Below are positions 60,300 through 64,000 of a DNA stretch of 64,000 nt, in pieces. Source of the stretch: a virus; the IMG/VR virus record IMGVR_UViG_3300008122_000001, positions 55,706 through 119,705 of that record; one strand, 5' to 3'. Under the pieces are notes generated by a model. It had not been told where the DNA came from. It saw only the letters and a list, made by a program, of their open reading frames with translations, and made no database searches. Positions within the stretch are counted from its first letter, which is position 1. Every line of letters starts with the position of its first letter. The position numbers and the translations under genes are program-made.

Positions 60300-60417
60300 T
60301 TATTTACTATTTATTTAATATAGATAGTAAATAAAGGTGTATATAAGTTATTGTTCTAATTTGATAACGGTGTTGCCAAACTTCCTTAATCACTTTTAAC
60401 TGTATACATCTTTATTT
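60300..60417 (+). promoter_or_regulatory. Leader with mutually exclusive stems
   Basis: Stem 1: TTATTTACTAT (60300) with ATAGTAAATAA (60324), 11 bp, with the T-G plus TA/TA top of the structured family. Stem 2: AAATAAAGGTGTATA (60329) with TATACATCTTTATTT (60403), 15 bp with one G-U. Both use bases 60329-60334. Between them are GTTAT/ATAAC (60347/60364) and other small stems. An attenuator- or riboswitch-like leader for the 60437 gene. Confidence 0.55.
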
Positions 60418-60436
60418 ATTATTTAAGGTTAATTTT

Positions 60437-60943
60437 ATGAGAACTAAATTAAAAGAAATTGGCATAATAGAATTTAATTCTTCATATGAAATTGACAATG
60501 TTATTCAATATATTTTTTCATGTTTATTGAAAAATAAAAATATTGATTGTAATACTTTATCAATTCAATCCAATATTCATGAAAGAGTTATCAACAGATT
60601 AAAATATAATTCTTTTGATAGACAAACAAAAAGTAATATTGAATATATTTATAAAATATTAACAATATTAAACTACTCATTAAGCACTTTCTTCACTTTA
60701 GTTGAAGAATTTATATCTAAAAAAGCAATAGTTGTTATTTTTAAACAAAATGAAACTTTATGCTTATCTATTACAGAATGGGAAATATATTGTTCTCAAT
60801 TACCTTGTTGTAAAGAATTATTATTAGTTAGAGCTAAAATAGCTAAACACTTTTCAATACAACACAGATTATTTAAAGAACAAACTATTGAACTTAGTAT
60901 GTATCCATCTTCTCTTATTGTAGAATCAAAGAAATTATTATGA
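60437..60943 (+). CDS. Unrecognised, possible HTH protein (168 aa)
   Basis: Residues ~35-75 (CNTLSIQSNIHERVINRLKY; TKSNIEYIYKILTIL) have the spacing of an XRE-like helix-turn-helix. The rest is alpha/beta. Preceded by a structured leader, which would suit a regulator. Moderate confidence. Confidence 0.45.
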   Translation: MRTKLKEIGIIEFNSSYEIDNVIQYIFSCLLKNKNIDCNTLSIQSNIHERVINRLKYNSFDRQTKSNIEYIYKILTILNYSLSTFFTLVEEFISKKAIVVIFKQNETLCLSITEWEIYCSQLPCCKELLLVRAKIAKHFSIQHRLFKEQTIELSMYPSSLIVESKKLL

Positions 60944-61302
60944 TATATCCTATAAAATTGTTTATTAATGGTAATCAAAAATTATCTTTTAACATTAGTA
61001 GTGAAAATGTTCCATACAAAATCTTAGAAAATTTAAATACTAGATTAGCTTCTGCTTTTAAATCTAAAATTAATTATTTATCTAAATTTTCTAATAACAT
61101 GCCTTTCATTAAACAAGAAATTATTTATCTTAGTTTAATGAATAAAAATCAAAACAATTTAATTATATGTTATTTGTTATCTCATTATTTAAATAATGGT
61201 AAAAAAGCATTTGATGTTCATTTAACTTGTAATGATTTTAAAATTAAATTAGATATTGATATCACAGATTTTTTAAGTAAAAATTTATCTAAGGTTTGTT
61301 AA
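60940..61302 (+). CDS. Unrecognised protein (120 aa)
   Basis: Coupled by ATGA overlap. Basic, Asn/Lys-rich; LFINGNQKLSFNISSENVPY at the front. Function unknown. Confidence 0.4.
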   Translation: MIYPIKLFINGNQKLSFNISSENVPYKILENLNTRLASAFKSKINYLSKFSNNMPFIKQEIIYLSLMNKNQNNLIICYLLSHYLNNGKKAFDVHLTCNDFKIKLDIDITDFLSKNLSKVC

Positions 61303-61304
61303 TA

Positions 61305-61556
61305 ATGGTATCAGAAAAAATTAAACAAAAATTGAATGAAACTATATTTGTTCCTGATACTGAAGAAGAGTATCAAAAAATTTGGTTAATTTTGAGTACC
61401 ATTTATACACGATATACTGTAAATATTAATCATTTTAAACAATACCGTGCGATTTATGTTGAAGACAATAAATTTCATGGTACTTCTAGACCTGATTATC
61501 ATTATGGTAATAAAAAAATATTAACTTTAAATGATTTATTGGAACTAAAATTATGA
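61305..61556 (+). CDS. Small EL.K..LI-family protein (83 aa)
   Basis: Start ATG 61305 after AAGG. FVPDTEEEYQKIWLILSTIY and ILTLNDLLELKL show the family layout. Overlaps the next gene by 4 nt. Confidence 0.5.
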   Translation: MVSEKIKQKLNETIFVPDTEEEYQKIWLILSTIYTRYTVNINHFKQYRAIYVEDNKFHGTSRPDYHYGNKKILTLNDLLELKL

Positions 61557-61906
61557 TGTCTTATATTTATCCTCCTATCGATGAACATGGAAAACCAGTA
61601 AAAAGATCTAAACATAAATACCCTTATTCTTATGATGGTTTTATGTTATTTCGTTTACTTCCTAATACAGAAGCTACTAATACTTTATATTGTGATCGTT
61701 TACGTTCTCAATATAGCAATTGGAATGAATTATTAAAGAAACATTTCAATAATATTTCTGATTATTTTTATGATCGTTCTCCTAAAAAGATTCAAGATTT
61801 TTTAAGAGAACTTTTAAACAAACCAAATCTATTATTAGTATTTGGTATGGAATATTGTAATCTTAGTAATGGTTATCCTGTTCATAGATTTGAGGTTAAA
61901 ATTTAA
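61553..61906 (+). CDS. Unrecognised protein (117 aa)
   Basis: Tyr/Arg/Lys-rich (IYPPIDEHGKPVKRSKHKYP). ATGATG start; stop overlaps the HNH start. Function unknown. Confidence 0.4.
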   Translation: MMSYIYPPIDEHGKPVKRSKHKYPYSYDGFMLFRLLPNTEATNTLYCDRLRSQYSNWNELLKKHFNNISDYFYDRSPKKIQDFLRELLNKPNLLLVFGMEYCNLSNGYPVHRFEVKI

Positions 61907-62454
61907 TGCACACTGTTTCTTCAAGAAAGATTAATACTTTAGTTAAAAATAATTTAAAAGTTGTTCATAATACTAAAAAGTATTATTTAAATTTTCAAGC
62001 AGCTGAAAAATTAATTAATCTTGTAAGTCAACATACTAGTTCAAGTAAATTAATTTTAACTTCAAAAACTCCTTTAAGAAATTATAAAATTAAACTCTCT
62101 CAAACTGTTAAAACTATTGTTAAAGATGATTTTACATGTGTTATTTGTAAGAAAAAAGCAATTAAAGCTATTCTTATTCCAAATACTAAATGTAAAAGTA
62201 TTACAATAAATTTTTATACTAAAGGTAATGTACTTTTAACTAAAGATCATATTGTTCCTAAAGCAAATGACGGAAGAAATATTCAGTTAAATTATCAATG
62301 TATGTGTGAATTATGTAATACAGAAAAAGGATCATTAGATAATTTTCAATTTTTAATTAAAAAAGGTGTTTTAAATTGGGATGAAACTTTTAAACTTAAT
62401 TGGTTTGAAAGATTTGTTTTTTCTTTTATTGGTAAAAGGATAAAAAATGCTTAA
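61906..62454 (+). CDS. HNH endonuclease with zinc Cys pairs
   Basis: 182 aa. Basic N-terminus, then FTCVICKKKA, LLTKDHIVPKANDGRN and MCELCNTEKGSL. The two CxxC pairs with the DHIVP motif form a standard HNH zinc-finger nuclease core, expected to cut DNA. Could be a homing or host-DNA nuclease. Confidence 0.8.
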   Translation: MHTVSSRKINTLVKNNLKVVHNTKKYYLNFQAAEKLINLVSQHTSSSKLILTSKTPLRNYKIKLSQTVKTIVKDDFTCVICKKKAIKAILIPNTKCKSITINFYTKGNVLLTKDHIVPKANDGRNIQLNYQCMCELCNTEKGSLDNFQFLIKKGVLNWDETFKLNWFERFVFSFIGKRIKNA

Positions 62455-62788
62455 ATATGTTGGTTTAAGTCCAGGTGTATATAATTTATATGGATCTAAG
62501 AAAATATTTAAATGGGAATATTCTAAACCTTATATAGGAAGTATTAAAGTTAATGAAGATGGCTCTTATATGACAACTTCTGCAACTACTTACCATTATT
62601 CTTTATCTTCTTTTCCTTCTTTACATTTTTATTTACATGATAATGGTGAATTTAATCTTGATCGTTATTTTATGAAATATATATCATTTCGATTTTTCAT
62701 TTTATACGAAAAAGATAAAATTATTTCTGCTATAAATCTTTTAAAACAACATTTAAAAGATGTTAAATATATTGTTAAATATAGTTAG
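62447..62788 (+). CDS. Unrecognised protein (113 aa)
   Basis: Tyr/Ser-rich; YVGLSPGVYNLYGSKKIF at the front. Overlaps the HNH gene by 8 nt. Function unknown. Confidence 0.4.
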   Translation: MLKYVGLSPGVYNLYGSKKIFKWEYSKPYIGSIKVNEDGSYMTTSATTYHYSLSSFPSLHFYLHDNGEFNLDRYFMKYISFRFFILYEKDKIISAINLLKQHLKDVKYIVKYS

Positions 62789-62797
62789 AGTTAAAAT

Positions 62798-63334
62798 ATG
62801 AAAATATCTCTTGAAAAATTTTTTCCTGATAATCCTAAATGGAATGAACCTTATATTACATATTTAGGTTCTATTGTTAAAAATGGAAATGAATATGATT
62901 TAGGTATTTGGAAATCACCTAAATCTACAGATATGTCTTGGTTCTTTGTTCAAAGTAATGAATGTGGTGATTATCAATCAGGTACTATATTTATAAATAA
63001 TAAAGTAGATCTTCATATATTTAAAAGTAAATATAATAAAGATAGTACTCTACCTGTAATTGAAACTATTATTGAAGCTTCTCGTCAAAAACATTTCAAA
63101 GGTACAGTTCTACATAACTTTAATTTTAATGCTGAATATATTTTAGATTGTGATATTATTAATTTCTTATTAGATCCTTATAAAGTTAAAGGAATTAATT
63201 TTAGAATTAATAAAAATTTCTCTCTGATTAAAGGTGCAATTATTATTAAAAATCCAAAAACAAAATGGGGTAATATATTTTATCATAAAGGTAAAATTAT
63301 AGATCCATTTAATATTCAATTAATTGAAGTTTAA
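62798..63334 (+). CDS. Unrecognised protein (178 aa)
   Basis: Alpha/beta with a basic C-terminus. Gly/Trp residues in the first half (YDLGIWKSPKSTDMSWFFVQ). No motif recognised. Confidence 0.4.
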   Translation: MKISLEKFFPDNPKWNEPYITYLGSIVKNGNEYDLGIWKSPKSTDMSWFFVQSNECGDYQSGTIFINNKVDLHIFKSKYNKDSTLPVIETIIEASRQKHFKGTVLHNFNFNAEYILDCDIINFLLDPYKVKGINFRINKNFSLIKGAIIIKNPKTKWGNIFYHKGKIIDPFNIQLIEV

Positions 63335-63336
63335 TT

Positions 63337-63585
63337 ATGATATGTACTAAAGTTCTTAGAAGAATCACTGATAAATGGCTTATAGATATTGACTATGTAA
63401 CTTCTGGCAGTGATTCTGAGTTTAAAAATTATTACGCTGTTTATATACGATACAATTATAAAAACTTTATTTGGACAGATATTGAATGTAGTCGTAATCA
63501 ATTATTACATGAAATTTATAAATTAAAACGTAAAATGATTATTGAAACAAAATTAAAACCTTATCGTATGGGACATAGTAGATGA
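63337..63585 (+). CDS. Unrecognised small protein (82 aa)
   Basis: Beta front and a basic helical end (LKRKMIIETKLKPYRMGHSR). Starts 2 nt after the preceding stop; overlaps the next gene by 4 nt. Function unknown. Confidence 0.4.
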   Translation: MICTKVLRRITDKWLIDIDYVTSGSDSEFKNYYAVYIRYNYKNFIWTDIECSRNQLLHEIYKLKRKMIIETKLKPYRMGHSR

Positions 63586-63962
63586 ATACTAAAAACAGTT
63601 CTGAATTAGTTATGAATTATAAATATAATTCTGATGAAAAAGAAATTAATCTTGAAGATATTCTTGATATTAAACTTAATATTATCAAGGGTGATTTTAA
63701 TAAACATATTTTAATGACAGAAAATGGTCAATCAGAAATACGTTCTTTTGGTGGACATCTCAAAGTAGAGTCTATTAAAAAACGTTGTATTAAAGCTCTA
63801 CTTAGAGTTGGTTCAACAGATATTAATATTTTATCGTCTACTCATTTTACTGATGATGGGCGTTTCTTTAATATCTTTTCACGTGAAATCTATGTAGACG
63901 GTAAGTGGCAATCTTACTGGTTAAAAGATATCAACACAGATTTAAAAACTTTTATTATTTAA
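63582..63962 (+). CDS. Unrecognised protein (126 aa)
   Basis: Alpha/beta, Lys/Asp-rich, ending in REIYVDGKWQSYWLKDI. Function unknown. Confidence 0.4.
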   Translation: MNTKNSSELVMNYKYNSDEKEINLEDILDIKLNIIKGDFNKHILMTENGQSEIRSFGGHLKVESIKKRCIKALLRVGSTDINILSSTHFTDDGRFFNIFSREIYVDGKWQSYWLKDINTDLKTFII

Positions 63963-63976
63963 CAAAGGAAACAAAT

Positions 63977-64000
63977 ATGAATATTTTATACACTATTATG
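63977..64000 (+). CDS. Partial CDS at right edge
   Basis: ATG 63977 after AAAGGAAACAA opens MNILYTIM and runs off the window. Confidence 0.5.

Overview
The window is part of a large, AT-rich genome of a tailed bacteriophage with a contractile tail (myovirus type). It encodes a tail sheath, three tube-like proteins, a major capsid protein, a portal and a large terminase. No rRNA, tRNA, CRISPR array or transposase was seen. The host cannot be named from the sequence; two peptidoglycan-hydrolase-type genes and holin-like membrane proteins show only that it is a walled bacterium.

Layout. Positions 1-31116 are coded almost entirely on the minus strand and form the virion and lysis half. In the direction of transcription this runs: holin-like protein (31.1 kb), two fibre or lectin-type proteins (30.8-29.0 kb), small membrane and glycine-rich proteins (29-27 kb), a second fibre-type protein, an N-acetylmuramidase, a degenerate GH24 lysozyme, a mini-intein-containing Cys-rich protein, a frameshifted T4 gp4-like nuclease, two large virion-type proteins (one with a DnaQ-type exonuclease domain), terminase, portal, scaffold/protease-like protein, capsid, neck proteins, sheath and tube-like proteins. 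Genes are tightly packed with many ATGA or TAATG overlaps. One good sigma70-type promoter precedes the scaffold/protease gene.

Positions 31117-31571 are a divergent, gene-free switch region with three exact-length 30-bp iterons and an inverted half copy, a candidate replication origin or control region. From 31572 to the end everything is on the plus strand. The third plus-strand gene encodes a ~1190-aa protein with the DFDGD metal-binding signature and flanking pattern of single-chain double-psi-beta-barrel RNA polymerases (YonO/QDE-1-like). It is followed by dozens of small, mostly unrecognised genes, with an SSB, a polynucleotide-kinase-type P-loop protein and two HNH nucleases.

The most unusual signal is a family of at least 14 structured intergenic elements between 38.0 and 50.8 kb. 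Each sits on or just after the stop codon of one gene and 13-33 nt before the next start. Each has an outer stem, a 4x4 internal loop (usually AATT opposite TGTG-like), an 8-bp inner stem, an invariant U-G wobble at the ninth pair and a small loop. Stem sequences differ from copy to copy but compensate, so structure rather than sequence is kept. The same inner-hairpin design appears in the intrinsic terminator after the polymerase-like gene and in several later hairpins. I infer a phage-specific RNA processing, stabilising or transcription-control signal. The 54.4-54.8 kb gap holds other direct and inverted repeats, and 60.3-60.4 kb holds a leader with two mutually exclusive stems.
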